A DNA stretch of 64,000 nt from Candidatus Pseudomonas phytovorans (GCA_029202525.1 CP119325.1:2640001-2704000); one strand, 5' to 3'. Positions 48,507 through 57,809 are shown, counted from the first letter of the stretch. The notes: generated by a model from the letters alone, not told the origin. A program made the numbers and translations.

Positions 48507-49796
48507 TCAGATGTTGTCGCGCATCCTGTACCAGGCCTTGGCGGCGGCTTCCAGTGGCGCCGCGAGCAGATCACCGCCGGGGAAGCGGCCGTTGTCGATG
48601 CCTTGGTACAGCGCCAACAGATCGTCGTCGCCGAGAATGGCATCGCTCACCGCCCGCGCTGCGGCCAGGGTCGGCAGTACGCCATGCCCGGAGAAGCCCT
48701 GCAGCCAATAGCGCTGGCCCTCATGGCCGACGTCCGGGGTGCGCTGGATGCTGCAATCGATATGACCACCCCAGGCATAGTCGATGGCCACGCCGGCCAG
48801 TTGCGGGAACACCCGCTCCAGGTAGGGGCGGGTGGCGCTGGCGACGTCCTTGGGAATGCCGCCCAGGTAGGTGCAGCCGCCGCCGAACAGCAGGCGATGG
48901 TCCGGGGTAAGGCGGAAGTAGTCGGGCACGAACTGATTGTCGATCACGCAACTGTTGCGCGGTAGCAGCGAACGGGCGAAGTCGGCATCCAGTGGCTCAG
49001 TGGCCACCTGGTAGGAGCCGACCGGCAGCAGGCGGCGCGACAGGCTGCGGTCGAGGCGGTCGATGTAGGCATTGCAGGCCAGCACCAACACGTCGCAGTG
49101 TACCTCGCCGCAGTTTGTGCGGGCGACATAGCCGTTGCCGCTTGCCTGGTAGTCGAGTACCTGGCTTTGCTCGAAAATGCGCCCGCCGCCAGCCTCAATG
49201 GCGCTGGCCAGGCCTTGGGCCAGCTTCAGTGGGTTGAGGTGGGCGCCCTTGGCGTCGTACAGCGCAGCCTGGTAGCGCGGGCTGTCGATCCATTGTGGCA
49301 ACTCGTCACGGCCGATCAGGCGCAGGGCGTCATAGCCCCACTTGTATTCAGCCTCGTGCAGGGCTTCTTCAAGCATTTTCACCCGACGCGGCATGACTGC
49401 GGTCCACAGGCTGCCCAGCCGGTAGTCGATGTCGAAGCCGTGGCGCTGGGGCAGCTCACGCATCTCGTCGGCGGCCCAGCACATGCTTGCCCACAGCCGT
49501 TGGGTACGCTCGACGCCCAAGGCCTTTTCCAGCGGTGGCATGTCGCATGACCAGCCCAGCAAGGCCTGGCCACCGTTGCGCCCGGACGCAGCCCAGGCCA
49601 CGCGACTGGCCTCCAGCAGTGTTACGCGCTTGCCGGCCAGGGTCAGGCGCAGGGCGGTATGTAGGCCACTAAAGCCGGCGCCGATGATCAGGACATCGGT
49701 GTGGTGGGTGCCTTGAAGAGTGGGGCGTAGCGGGATGTTGGCGGGGTAGGTCTGGGCGTAATAGCTGGCGACGTGTTGGGCGGACTGTTTGAACAT
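48507..49796 (-). CDS. FAD-dependent amine oxidase (PuuB/gamma-glutamylputrescine oxidase-like)
   Basis: This 429-residue DAO-family flavoprotein has the N-terminal FAD motif IIGAGFSGLHTA (38-49), then ASRVAWAASGRNGGQ and a C-terminal YWLQGFSGHGVLPTLAAARAVSD that closes the FAD site. The layout matches gamma-glutamylputrescine oxidase and related oxidases. No other puu gene lies nearby, so the substrate is open; amine or amino acid oxidation is likely. The ATG at 49796 follows an AT-rich region. Confidence 0.78.
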   Translation of the reverse strand: MFKQSAQHVASYYAQTYPANIPLRPTLQGTHHTDVLIIGAGFSGLHTALRLTLAGKRVTLLEASRVAWAASGRNGGQALLGWSCDMPPLEKALGVERTQRLWASMCWAADEMRELPQRHGFDIDYRLGSLWTAVMPRRVKMLEEALHEAEYKWGYDALRLIGRDELPQWIDSPRYQAALYDAKGAHLNPLKLAQGLASAIEAGGGRIFEQSQVLDYQASGNGYVARTNCGEVHCDVLVLACNAYIDRLDRSLSRRLLPVGSYQVATEPLDADFARSLLPRNSCVIDNQFVPDYFRLTPDHRLLFGGGCTYLGGIPKDVASATRPYLERVFPQLAGVAIDYAWGGHIDCSIQRTPDVGHEGQRYWLQGFSGHGVLPTLAAARAVSDAILGDDDLLALYQGIDNGRFPGGDLLAAPLEAAAKAWYRMRDNI

Positions 49797-49916
49797 GCAA
49801 AAGCCTCATGAAAATTATTGTGATTATTTTCATGAAAACTTAGCAGTTTAATTTCATGGCGCCAATGTGTCGGGCAGGATTTGTGGTTTATCTGGTCGTG
49901 ATGTATTGCCAGTGCC

Positions 49917-49948
49917 GGCCTCTTCGCGGGCACGCCCGCGAAGAGGCC
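49917..49948. repeat. REP hairpin with 15-bp perfect stem between topB and the FAD oxidase gene
   Basis: GGCCTCTTCGCGGGC and GCCCGCGAAGAGGCC pair perfectly over 15 bp with a 2-base loop. It lies 22 bases after the topB stop and is the strongest single hairpin of the family here, likely protecting or ending the topB transcript. Confidence 0.8.
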
Positions 49949-49969
49949 AGTAAAGGCGATGCAGAATTT

Positions 49970-51928
49970 TCAGGTTGTCGCTTTTTTTCGGGGCTGACGC
50001 GGCTTGCTGGCGGCCGACTTGCTGCCAGCTGTTTTACTTTTCCCTCCACCGCGCCGCTTTTTCTTCCACGGCGGCGCTGCCCCTGCTGCCGAACCGCTGA
50101 TGGTCATGCGCATGCCGCTGCAGCGCTCCACCAGCTTGCCTATCCACGCCGACTGCCGGGCGACGAACTCTTCCAAGGTCATCTCGCCACTCTGCACCAT
50201 GTCCAGCGCCTGCTCCCAGATCGCCGTGGTACCGGGGTCGGCAATGGCGCGGGGTACGGCATCGATCAGGCTGAAAGCCGCAGGCGTGGCCGCAAGAGCC
50301 TTGCCGTTCTTTACCAGGTAGCCGCGGTCAAGCAGGCCCTGGATGATGCTGGCGCGGGTGGCCTCGGTGCCGATGCCGGTGGTTTCCTTGAGCTTCTGCT
50401 TCAGGCGTGGGTCGTCCACCAGCTTGGCGACGTTCTTCATTGCCTTGATCAGGTCGCCTTCAGTAAACGGCTTGGGCGGCTGGGTCCACAGGTCTTTCAG
50501 TTGCAGGCCTTGCACGTTGCAGTCCTGGCCTTCGCGCAGCACTGGCAGCACCTGGGCCGGTGGTGCTTCGCGGCCCTTGGCCGGGGTCAGTGCCTCGGGC
50601 AGGGCGCGGCGCCAGCCCGGTTCGACGATCTGCTTGCCCACCGCGCGCAGTGCATGGCCGGCACAGTCGAAGTCGGCCTGGGTGCGGTCGTACTCATGAT
50701 TGGGCAGGAACTGCGCCAGGTAACGGGCGCGGATCAGGGTATACACCGCCTTGTGCTTGGCGGGCAGGCGCGACGGGTCGCTGGCAGCGGCGGTGGGAAT
50801 GATGCCGTGGTGGGCGCTGACCTTGGCGTCGTTCCAGGCCCGCGAACGGCGCTGCGGCTCCAGGTAAGGTTGCAGTGGCGCTAGGCTGGCATCGGCCCGT
50901 TGCAGGGCGGCGAGAATGCCCGGGGCCTCGGCGTGCTGGCTTTGCGGCAGATAGCCGCAATCGCTACGCGGGTAGGTGATCAGCTTGTGGGTTTCGTACA
51001 GGGCCTGCGCGATGTCGAGGGTTTCCTGGGCGCCCAGGCCGAACTTTTTCGAGCACAGCTCCTGCAGCGTGCCGAGGTCGAAGAGCAGCGGCGCCGCTTC
51101 GCGCACGCGCTCGGTGGCGACCTTTACAGCCCGTGCAGTGCCCGCCTGGCCCATGGCGGCAGAGGCTTGTTGCGCCAGATCCTGTTTCAGGCAGCGGCCC
51201 TGGTCATCACAGGCGTCTTCGGGCGCACGCCATTGGGCGTTAAAGCGCTGGCCGGCGTGTTCCAGTTGCACGTCGATGGCCCAGAACGGCACCGGCACGA
51301 AGTCGGCGATGCTGCGGTCGCGGTCGACCACCAGGCGCAGGGTGGGCGTTTGTACCCGGCCCACCGGCAGCACGCCCTGGTAGCCGGATTGGCGGCCCAG
51401 CAGGGTGAACAGCCGGCTCATGTTCATGCCGATCAGCCAGTCGGCGCGCGAACGGCCCAGCGCCGAGTGGTAAAGGTTGAACGTTTCGTGGCCTGGCAGC
51501 AGGCGTGCCAGGGCCTTGCGGATGGAGGTGTCATCCAGCGCCGACAGCCAAAGGCGCTGGACCGGGCCGCGATACCGGCAATGCTCGACCAGCTCGCGGG
51601 CAATCATTTCGCCTTCGCGGTCGGCGTCGGTGGCAATCACCAGTTCCCGCGCTTCGCCGAGCAGGCGCTTCACTGCCTTGAACTGGCTGGCGGTCTTGGG
51701 CTTGACCAGCATCTTCCACTTGTCCGGGATGATTGGCAGGTCAGCCAGGTTCCAGCGCTTGTAGCGTTCGTCGTAGCTGTCGGGCGGGGCGGTTTCCAGC
51801 AAGTGGCCGATGCACCAGGTTACGCAGACGTCGGTGCCTTGCCAGCAGCCGTCGCCCTTGCGGGTGGCGCCGAGCACTTTGGCGATGTCTTTTGCCTGGG
51901 AGGGTTTTTCGCAGAGGAACAGGCGCAT
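49970..51928 (-). CDS. topB: DNA topoisomerase III
   Basis: This 652-residue type IA topoisomerase resolves single-stranded and precatenated DNA. The TOPRIM domain starts MRLFLCEKPSQAKDI (E7) and contains DADREGEM. The active-site tyrosine lies in ITYPRSDCGYLP, and VGRVQTPTLRLV follows the family pattern. The C-terminal 45 residues are a Lys/Arg/Ala-rich tail (KKKRRGGGKSK, PRQPRKK) likely to bind DNA. The frame is open to 51991 but the family N terminus fixes 51928; the ribosome site is weak. Confidence 0.95.
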   Translation of the reverse strand: MRLFLCEKPSQAKDIAKVLGATRKGDGCWQGTDVCVTWCIGHLLETAPPDSYDERYKRWNLADLPIIPDKWKMLVKPKTASQFKAVKRLLGEARELVIATDADREGEMIARELVEHCRYRGPVQRLWLSALDDTSIRKALARLLPGHETFNLYHSALGRSRADWLIGMNMSRLFTLLGRQSGYQGVLPVGRVQTPTLRLVVDRDRSIADFVPVPFWAIDVQLEHAGQRFNAQWRAPEDACDDQGRCLKQDLAQQASAAMGQAGTARAVKVATERVREAAPLLFDLGTLQELCSKKFGLGAQETLDIAQALYETHKLITYPRSDCGYLPQSQHAEAPGILAALQRADASLAPLQPYLEPQRRSRAWNDAKVSAHHGIIPTAAASDPSRLPAKHKAVYTLIRARYLAQFLPNHEYDRTQADFDCAGHALRAVGKQIVEPGWRRALPEALTPAKGREAPPAQVLPVLREGQDCNVQGLQLKDLWTQPPKPFTEGDLIKAMKNVAKLVDDPRLKQKLKETTGIGTEATRASIIQGLLDRGYLVKNGKALAATPAAFSLIDAVPRAIADPGTTAIWEQALDMVQSGEMTLEEFVARQSAWIGKLVERCSGMRMTISGSAAGAAPPWKKKRRGGGKSKTAGSKSAASKPRQPRKKATT

Positions 51929-52040
51929 GGCCGGGAACGCTTCATCGGGGGTGATGGGCACTAGGATGCGCAAGCAGGGGCGCGGAGGCAAGGTTTATCT
52001 GGATGGATGTACAGGTTTTTGTCAGCAAGGATTTGCGTGG

Positions 52041-52150
52041 CCTGTGCCGGCCTCTTCGCGGGCTTGCCCGCTCCCAAAGGATCTCCACAGATTCCAGATG
52101 CTGTGGGGTCCCTGTGGGAGCGGGCGAGCCCGCGAAGAGGCCGGTGCAGG
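52041..52150. repeat. REP doublet between topB and the GNAT gene
   Basis: Inverted copies at 52041-52076 and 52115-52150 share CCTG.GCCGGCCTCTTCGCGGGC and TGCCCGCTCCCA with few mismatches. It lies 5' of topB and just 3' of the GNAT gene, both on the minus strand. Confidence 0.87.
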
Positions 52151-52157
52151 TTACGGA

Positions 52158-52586
52158 TCAGGCGCGCGAGTCGCGCACCATGTCCACGTGCGGGATGCCG
52201 GCTTCGAGGAACTCTTCGCTGACTACGCGAAAGCCCAGTCGCTCGTAGAACGGGGTGGCGTGCACCTGGGCGCTGAGCATCTGTTGCTTCAGGTCGCGGT
52301 TCTGCGCCTCGATGATCACGGCGTTCATCAGCGCGTCACCCACCTTCAGCCCACGCCAGTCCTTCAACACCGACACCCGGCCAATGGTGCCGTCAGGCAG
52401 CAGGCGGGCAGTGCCGATCGGGTAGTCGCCTTCCAGGGCCAGGAAGTGCACGGCGCTCGGGTCGTCCGAGTCCCACTCCAGCTCTGGTGGCACGTGCTGT
52501 TCGGCAATGAACACCGCTTCGCGGATACGGCGGATGTCGGCGTTGTCCTTGTGCCAGTCGGCGAGGCGCACACGAATTTTATTCAT
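52158..52586 (-). CDS. GNAT-family N-acetyltransferase
   Basis: This 142-residue single GNAT domain has the acetyl-CoA site in TARLLPDGTIGRVSVLKDWRGLKVGDALM (V/R-x-x-x-G-x-G/A type loop) and the C-terminal HATPFYERLGFRVVSEEFLEAGIPH, common in the ElaA-like group. It probably acetylates a small molecule or a protein amine. It starts within the end of the RoxA-like gene, overlapping 8 bases, so the two are likely co-transcribed. The substrate is unknown. Confidence 0.85.
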   Translation of the reverse strand: MNKIRVRLADWHKDNADIRRIREAVFIAEQHVPPELEWDSDDPSAVHFLALEGDYPIGTARLLPDGTIGRVSVLKDWRGLKVGDALMNAVIIEAQNRDLKQQMLSAQVHATPFYERLGFRVVSEEFLEAGIPHVDMVRDSRA

Positions 52587-53751
52587 CGGCGAATCCCAGG
52601 CTTCCTTGTTGGACCAGCTGCTGCACTAGCATAAGGCCATCTTCGTCTTCCAGCCACTCTGCCAGGTTGTCGATGTGCAGGGCATCGGCCGCGCACACCA
52701 GCTTCAGCAGCTCGCGCAGTTTGGCCGGCAGCGGGCAGCTGCGGCCGCTGGCGAACAGCATCAGGTCGTCGTTGAGCTCGGACCAGGCCATACGCGCGCT
52801 TGGGTTACGAATCAGGATGGCGCCATCCTTGAGGGCTTTGACCAGCTCGTCTTCGCTCAGCTCTTCGCCTGCAACCTGCTCCGGGTAGCGCGGCTCGGTC
52901 ATGAACTGGCCGAACCAGGTCAGCAGCAGGTCTTTGTCGCCCATGTGCTTGTCGAGCAGTGCCTTGAGGCGGTCGAGGGCGTCGTGCTGGATCTGGTGCG
53001 GGTCGCTGACCGGCTGGGCGTCGGCGTCGCTGTAGCGCTCTTCGTCCGGCAGGAACTGGCCCAGGAAATCGGTGAAGTGGGTCAGCACTTCGGCGGCGCT
53101 TGGTGCGCGGAAGCCCACCGAGTAGGTCAGGCAGTCGTCCACGGCCACGCCGTAGTGGGCCAGGCGCGGTGGCAGGTAAAGCATGTCGCCTGGCTCCAGG
53201 GTCCACTCTTCACTCTGCTCGAATTCGGCAAGAATGCGCAGGTCGGCGTGCTCCAGCAGTGGGCTGTCGCTGTTGCACATCTGGCCGATCTTCCAGTTGC
53301 GCTCGCCGTGGCCTTGCAGCAGGAACACGTCGTAGTTGTCGAAGTGCGGGCCAACGCTGCCACCCGGGGCGGCAAAGCTGATCATCACGTCATCGATACG
53401 CCAGCTCGGCAGGAAGCGGAAATTCTCCAGCAGCTCGGCCACTTCCGGGACAAACTGATCCACTGCTTGCACCAGCAGGGTCCAGTCCTTTTCTGGCAGT
53501 TCGGCGAAGGTGTCTTCGTTGAACGGGCCGCGGCGCAGCTCCCACGGGTGGGCGCCGTGCTCAAGCACGATACGCGACTCGACTTCCTCTTCCAGGGCCA
53601 GGCCAGCCAGTTCGTCGGGGTCGATCGGGCTGATGAAGTCCGGGAAGGCCTGGCGCACCAGCAGGGGCTTCTTCTGCCAGTAGTCGCGCATGAATTCGCG
53701 GGCCGAGATGCCGCCGAGCAGCTGCAGTGGAGTATCAGGATTCATGTTCAA
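52579..53751 (-). CDS. Ribosomal protein arginine hydroxylase, RoxA/YcfD-type cupin
   Basis: This is a 390-residue JmjC-like 2-oxoglutarate/Fe(II) oxygenase. The metal triad HxD...H is H136 and D138 in GPHFDNYD and H199 in LPPRLAHYG; GSVGPHFDNY and a C-terminal winged-helix-like domain match YcfD, which hydroxylates an arginine of ribosomal protein L16. Two in-frame ATG codons (53751, 53745) are possible; neither has a strong ribosome site. It is the first of two genes with the GNAT protein downstream. The L16 target is inferred from family. Confidence 0.88.
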   Translation of the reverse strand: MNMNPDTPLQLLGGISAREFMRDYWQKKPLLVRQAFPDFISPIDPDELAGLALEEEVESRIVLEHGAHPWELRRGPFNEDTFAELPEKDWTLLVQAVDQFVPEVAELLENFRFLPSWRIDDVMISFAAPGGSVGPHFDNYDVFLLQGHGERNWKIGQMCNSDSPLLEHADLRILAEFEQSEEWTLEPGDMLYLPPRLAHYGVAVDDCLTYSVGFRAPSAAEVLTHFTDFLGQFLPDEERYSDADAQPVSDPHQIQHDALDRLKALLDKHMGDKDLLLTWFGQFMTEPRYPEQVAGEELSEDELVKALKDGAILIRNPSARMAWSELNDDLMLFASGRSCPLPAKLRELLKLVCAADALHIDNLAEWLEDEDGLMLVQQLVQQGSLGFADE

Positions 53752-53783
53752 CCTATTGAAAAAACGTAATTTTCGTCCGGGAA

Positions 53784-53810
53784 TAAAAACGCCCGGCCAG
53801 GCCGGGCGTT
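53784..53810 (-). terminator. Intrinsic terminator of purB
   Basis: On the minus strand AACGCCCGGCC-T-GGCCGGGCGTT forms an 11-bp stem, followed by TTTTTATT. It is 16 bases beyond the purB stop, a classic Rho-independent terminator. Confidence 0.9.
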
Positions 53811-53826
53811 GTACGCGACGGTCAGC

Positions 53827-55197
53827 TTAGATGCGTTTGGCCTGGGCTGCCGCGTTACCGATGTAGGTAGCGGGGGTCAGCAGCTTCAGCTCGGCTTTGG
53901 CGTCGGCTGGCATGTCCAGGCCGTCGATGAAGGTGAGCAGCGCGTCCGGGGTGATGCCCTTGCCACGGGTCAGCTCTTTGAGCTTCTCGTAGGGGTTTTC
54001 GATATTGAAGCGGCGCATTACGGTCTGGATCGGCTCGGCCAGCACTTCCCAGCAGGCGTCCAGGTCGGCGGCGATGCGGGCTTCGTTGACTTGCAGCTTG
54101 CCGATGCCTTTCAGGCTGGCTTCGTAGGCGATGATGCTGTGGGCAAAGCCCACGCCCAGGTTGCGCAGCACGGTGGAGTCGGTCAGGTCGCGCTGCCAGC
54201 GCGAGATCGGCAGCTTGCTGGCCAGGTGCTGGAACAGCGCGTTGGCGATACCCAGGTTGCCTTCGGAGTTTTCGAAGTCGATCGGGTTGACCTTGTGCGG
54301 CATGGTCGACGAGCCGATTTCGCCGGCAACGGTCTTCTGCTTGAAGTAGCCCAGCGAGATGTAGCCCCACACATCACGGTCGAAGTCGATCAGGATGGTG
54401 TTGAAGCGGGCGATGGCGTCAAACAGCTCGGCGATGTAGTCGTGCGGCTCGATCTGGGTGGTGTACGGGTTGAACTGCAGGCCCAGTTCGTCTTCGATGA
54501 AGGCGCGGGCGTTTTCTTCCCAGTCGATCTGCGAGTAGGCCGACAGGTGGGCGTTGTAGTTGCCCACGGCGCCATTGATCTTGCCCAGCAGCGGTACGGC
54601 GGCAACCTGGGCGATCTGGCGCTCCAGGCGGTACACGACGTTGGCCAGCTCTTTACCCAAGGTAGTCGGCGAAGCCGGCTGGCCGTGGGTGCGCGACAGC
54701 ATCGGCACGTCGGCGTGGGCGTGGGCCAGGGCGCGGATGGCGTCGGCGATCTGGCGCATCAGCGGCAGCAGCACGTCGTCACGGCCGGCGCGCAGCATCA
54801 GGGCGTGGGACAGGTTGTTGATGTCCTCGCTGGTGCAGGCGAAGTGGATGAACTCGCTGACCTTGGCCAGCTCAGGCAGCTTGGCAGCCTGCTCCTTCAG
54901 GAGGTATTCGATCGCCTTGACGTCGTGGTTGGTGGTGCGCTCGATTTCCTTGACGCGCTCGGCGTGCTCAAGTTTGAAATCGGTGGCCAGGTTGTCCAGC
55001 AGGGCGTTGGCTTCGGCGGAGAACGCCGGCACTTCGCCGATCTGCGGGTGGGCGGCCAGGCGCTGCAGCCAGCGTACTTCGACCAGGGCGCGGAAACGGA
55101 TCAGGCCGAATTCGCTGAAGATGGGGCGCAAGGCCTGGGTTTTGCCGGCATAACGGCCGTCTACAGGGGAAACCGCAGTGAGCGAAGAAAGCTGCAT
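53827..55197 (-). CDS. purB: Adenylosuccinate lyase
   Basis: This 456-residue fumarase-superfamily lyase cleaves SAICAR and adenylosuccinate in purine synthesis. The superfamily signature GSSTMPHKVNPIDFENSE is present in the C-terminal half, with HFACTSEDINNLSHAL and SRTHGQPASPTTLGKE as active-site histidine regions. It lies last in the nudJ-mnmA-hflD-purB run conserved with E. coli, though a REP-containing gap separates it from hflD, so it may have its own promoter. Confidence 0.97.
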   Translation of the reverse strand: MQLSSLTAVSPVDGRYAGKTQALRPIFSEFGLIRFRALVEVRWLQRLAAHPQIGEVPAFSAEANALLDNLATDFKLEHAERVKEIERTTNHDVKAIEYLLKEQAAKLPELAKVSEFIHFACTSEDINNLSHALMLRAGRDDVLLPLMRQIADAIRALAHAHADVPMLSRTHGQPASPTTLGKELANVVYRLERQIAQVAAVPLLGKINGAVGNYNAHLSAYSQIDWEENARAFIEDELGLQFNPYTTQIEPHDYIAELFDAIARFNTILIDFDRDVWGYISLGYFKQKTVAGEIGSSTMPHKVNPIDFENSEGNLGIANALFQHLASKLPISRWQRDLTDSTVLRNLGVGFAHSIIAYEASLKGIGKLQVNEARIAADLDACWEVLAEPIQTVMRRFNIENPYEKLKELTRGKGITPDALLTFIDGLDMPADAKAELKLLTPATYIGNAAAQAKRI

Positions 55198-55310
55198 GGG
55201 GTGTTCTCGGACAGTCAGGCTTTTGGAGGGCGCATATCATACATGAAATTTGCGCCCGGGTCGGGTGGCTGACCAAAGGTCGGCCCTAAAACGCATGACG
55301 CGGTGCCTTT

Positions 55311-55428
55311 TGCAGGAGCGGCCTTCTGTCGCGAAAGGGCTGCGCAGCAGCCCAAAAATCTCAGTCACAGCACAAATTGCCGGGGCCGCTTTGCGGCCCA
55401 TCGCGACGCAAGGCCGCTCCTACAGGGG
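55311..55428. repeat. REP-like doublet between purB and hflD, divergent variant
   Basis: Copies at 55311-55354 and 55382-55428 are inverted (GCAGGAGCGGCCTT.TGTCGCGA against TCGCGACGCAAGGCCGCTCC). Each has an outer hairpin GGGCTGCGCAGCAGCCC or GGGGCCGCTTTGCGGCCC. The core differs from the other pairs, so it is a third subfamily. Confidence 0.8.
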
Positions 55429-55441
55429 TCGGTGTCGCCTA

Positions 55442-56068
55442 TCAGGAAGGTGTGCGCATCATGTCGTACAGTTCGTTGAGCAGTTTGCGCCGGCTGAACA
55501 CCAGCTGCCAGCGGTGCCCGCCCAGCTGGCGCCACAGGCGTGCGGCGCGGATGCCGGCCAGCAGCAGGGCGCGAATCTTCGAGGCGTTGTTGGGCTGCTG
55601 CAGGAAGCGCATGTCGCCATGCACCTGAATACGCTGGCGCAAGGTGCTCAGGGTGTCCTGGTACAAGGCTCCACTGGAAGCAATGACGTTTTCATGAACC
55701 AGGCCAAAATGGTCAGCCTGGGACTGGATTTGCGGCAGGCGGTTGCCGATGGTTTCGAGCAGGTCGCCACGCTTGTTCAGCTGACGCTCCAGGCCCAGCA
55801 TCGACAGGGCGTAGCGCAGTGGCTCGCGCTGCAGGCTGTTGGGGTCGCGCTCCAGGGCACCGACCAGCGCGCGGTAGCCGTCGCGCAGGTTCAGGTCGTC
55901 ACCGCCGAACACCTCCAGGGTGTCCTTGGGGTCGCGGACCAGCAGGCTGCCGAGCATGCAGCCGATGTTGGCCTCACTGGCCTGGCCGGTGCGGGCAATG
56001 CGGTCTACCAGTACAGCGGCCTGAAACACACCGCCCAACGCAATCAGCTGCTCCTGCAGGTTGCTCAT
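55442..56068 (-). CDS. hflD: High-frequency lysogenisation protein HflD homologue
   Basis: This 208-residue all-alpha protein is named from E. coli, where it interferes with phage lambda CII; its normal role is unclear. It begins SNLQEQLIALGGVFQAAVLVD and includes ALSMLGLERQLNKR and LLAGIRAARLWRQLGG, all typical. The ATG at 56068 overlaps the mnmA stop by 4 bases (ATGA), fixing the start. It is the third gene of the conserved nudJ-mnmA-hflD-purB order. Confidence 0.93.
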   Translation of the reverse strand: MSNLQEQLIALGGVFQAAVLVDRIARTGQASEANIGCMLGSLLVRDPKDTLEVFGGDDLNLRDGYRALVGALERDPNSLQREPLRYALSMLGLERQLNKRGDLLETIGNRLPQIQSQADHFGLVHENVIASSGALYQDTLSTLRQRIQVHGDMRFLQQPNNASKIRALLLAGIRAARLWRQLGGHRWQLVFSRRKLLNELYDMMRTPS

Positions 56069-57189
56069 GCGCGCGGGCTCCACGGCTCGGCCGCTTCGAT
56101 CACACCGCCGCCCAGGCACACTTCACCGTCGTAGAACACCACCGACTGGCCTGGGGTGACGGCGCGCTGCGGTTCGTCGAACACTGCGCGGTAGCCGCTG
56201 GCAGTAAGCTCCAGGGTGCACTGCTGGTCGCTTTGGCGGTAGCGTACCTTGGCGGTGAGCCGGCGCGGGCTGCTGAGGTCGATCGGGTTGACCCAGAAAA
56301 TTTCCGAGGCGAGCAGGGCGCGGGAGAACAGCCAAGGGTGTTCATTGCCCTGGCCGACCACCAGCACGTTGCGGGTCAGGTCCTTGTGCAGCACGTACCA
56401 CGGCTCGTCGCTGGCGTCTTTCAGGCCGCCGATGCCAAGGCCCTGGCGCTGGCCGATGGTGTGGTACATCAAACCATGGTGGCTGCCGATGACTTCACCG
56501 TCAGTGGTCTGGATTTCGCCCGGCTGGGCCGGCAGGTACTGCTTGAGGAAGTCGCTGAAGCGGCGCTCGCCAATGAAGCAGATACCGGTGGAGTCCTTCT
56601 TCTTGGCGGTGGCCAGGCCGTGTTTTTCGGCGATGGCGCGTACTTCGGGTTTTTCCAGCTCACCGACCGGGAACAGCGTGCGGGCAATTTCCTTGCCGCC
56701 GACGGCGTGCAGGAAGTAGCTCTGGTCCTTGTTCGGGTCCAGGCCCTTGAGCAGTTCGGTCAGTTCGCCCGTGTCGCGGCGGCGTACGTAGTGGCCGGTA
56801 GCGATCAGGTCGGCACCCAGCGACAGGGCGTAGTCGAGGAACGCCTTGAACTTGATTTCGCGGTTGCAGAGGATGTCCGGGTTGGGCGTGCGGCCGGCCT
56901 TGTATTCTTCGAGGAAGTGCTCGAACACGTTGTCCCAGTATTCGGCGGCGAAGTTGGCGGTGTGCAGCTTGATGCCGATGCGGTCGCACACGGCCTGGGC
57001 GTCTGCCAGGTCTTCACGGGCGGTGCAGTATTCGGTGCCGTCGTCTTCTTCCCAGTTCTTCATGAACAGCCCTTCCACCTGGTAGCCCTGCTCGATGAGC
57101 AGAAGGGCGGAGACGGAAGAGTCCACGCCGCCGGACATGCCGACGATGACGCGGGTCTTGGCGGGGTCTTTGAGTGCTGGGCTGGTCAT
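56065..57189 (-). CDS. mnmA: tRNA-specific 2-thiouridylase
   Basis: This 374-residue enzyme thiolates the wobble uridine (U34) of Lys, Glu and Gln tRNAs. The ATP PP-loop SGGVDSS is at residues 19-25. The catalytic pair C108 (ILCNREIKF) and C204 (STGICFIGER) is in place. GRTPNPDI before C108 is also conserved. It overlaps hflD by 4 bases and follows nudJ by 57. Confidence 0.97.
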   Translation of the reverse strand: MTSPALKDPAKTRVIVGMSGGVDSSVSALLLIEQGYQVEGLFMKNWEEDDGTEYCTAREDLADAQAVCDRIGIKLHTANFAAEYWDNVFEHFLEEYKAGRTPNPDILCNREIKFKAFLDYALSLGADLIATGHYVRRRDTGELTELLKGLDPNKDQSYFLHAVGGKEIARTLFPVGELEKPEVRAIAEKHGLATAKKKDSTGICFIGERRFSDFLKQYLPAQPGEIQTTDGEVIGSHHGLMYHTIGQRQGLGIGGLKDASDEPWYVLHKDLTRNVLVVGQGNEHPWLFSRALLASEIFWVNPIDLSSPRRLTAKVRYRQSDQQCTLELTASGYRAVFDEPQRAVTPGQSVVFYDGEVCLGGGVIEAAEPWSPRA

Positions 57190-57246
57190 GGGTACCGGTG
57201 TGTATCAAGGGAAAAACGCCGATTCTATCAAACCCGTGGCGACGCG

Positions 57247-57687
57247 TCAGTCGCGTAGCAGCGTAAGGCTGTGCAGCGGGCCTTCGAGGTAGTCGTCGAG
57301 GCAACGTGGCACCAGCTCGCTGCGCCAGCGGGCCGGGTCGGCCAGCAGCTCGTCGCGGGTCAGCCACACGGCGCGGACGATGTCGCTGTCCAGGGCGAGG
57401 TCTGCGTGGTGGCGCACGGGGCGGGCGGCGAAGCAGATACGCTGATAGGTCACGCCGTTGCTGGGGGCGGTGTACAGGTAGATGCCGACCACGCCGGTGA
57501 GCTCGACTTCCCAGGCGGTTTCTTCGAGGGTTTCGCGCAGGGCGGCCTGGGGTAGGGTTTCGTTCGGTTCGAGGTGGCCGGCGGGTTGGTTGAAGACGTG
57601 CTGGCCTGCCTTGAATTCTTCGACGAAGAGGAACTTGCCGTCGTGTTCGACGATGGTGGCGACGGTGATGTGGGGTTGCCAGGTCAT
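57247..57687 (-). CDS. nudJ: Nudix phosphatase NudJ
   Basis: This 146-residue Nudix hydrolase in E. coli removes phosphate from nucleoside di/triphosphates and from thiamine precursor HMP-PP. The Nudix box is GHLEPNETLPQAALRETLEET. The ATG at 57687 starts MTWQPHITVATIVEHDGKF, like other NudJ proteins; the frame continues upstream over a REP and is not coding there. Linkage to mnmA supports NudJ rather than another Nudix class. Confidence 0.9.
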   Translation of the reverse strand: MTWQPHITVATIVEHDGKFLFVEEFKAGQHVFNQPAGHLEPNETLPQAALRETLEETAWEVELTGVVGIYLYTAPSNGVTYQRICFAARPVRHHADLALDSDIVRAVWLTRDELLADPARWRSELVPRCLDDYLEGPLHSLTLLRD

Positions 57688-57709
57688 TGGTGTTTCCCTT
57701 TGAATTGCT

Positions 57710-57809
57710 GGGGCCGCTGTGCGGCCCATCGCAGGCAAGCCAGCTCCTACAGGAGACCGCGATCCCTTGTAGGAGCTGGCTTGCCTGCGATGGGCTGCAA
57801 AGCGGCCCC
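57710..57809. repeat. REP doublet upstream of nudJ
   Basis: Inverted copies at 57710-57753 and 57765-57809 share TCGCAGGCAAGCCAGCTCCTACA with outer GGGGCCGC/GCGGCCCC stems, and only 11 bases between. Almost one continuous palindrome of about 100 bases; related to the pairs at 9142 and 36564. Confidence 0.88.
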
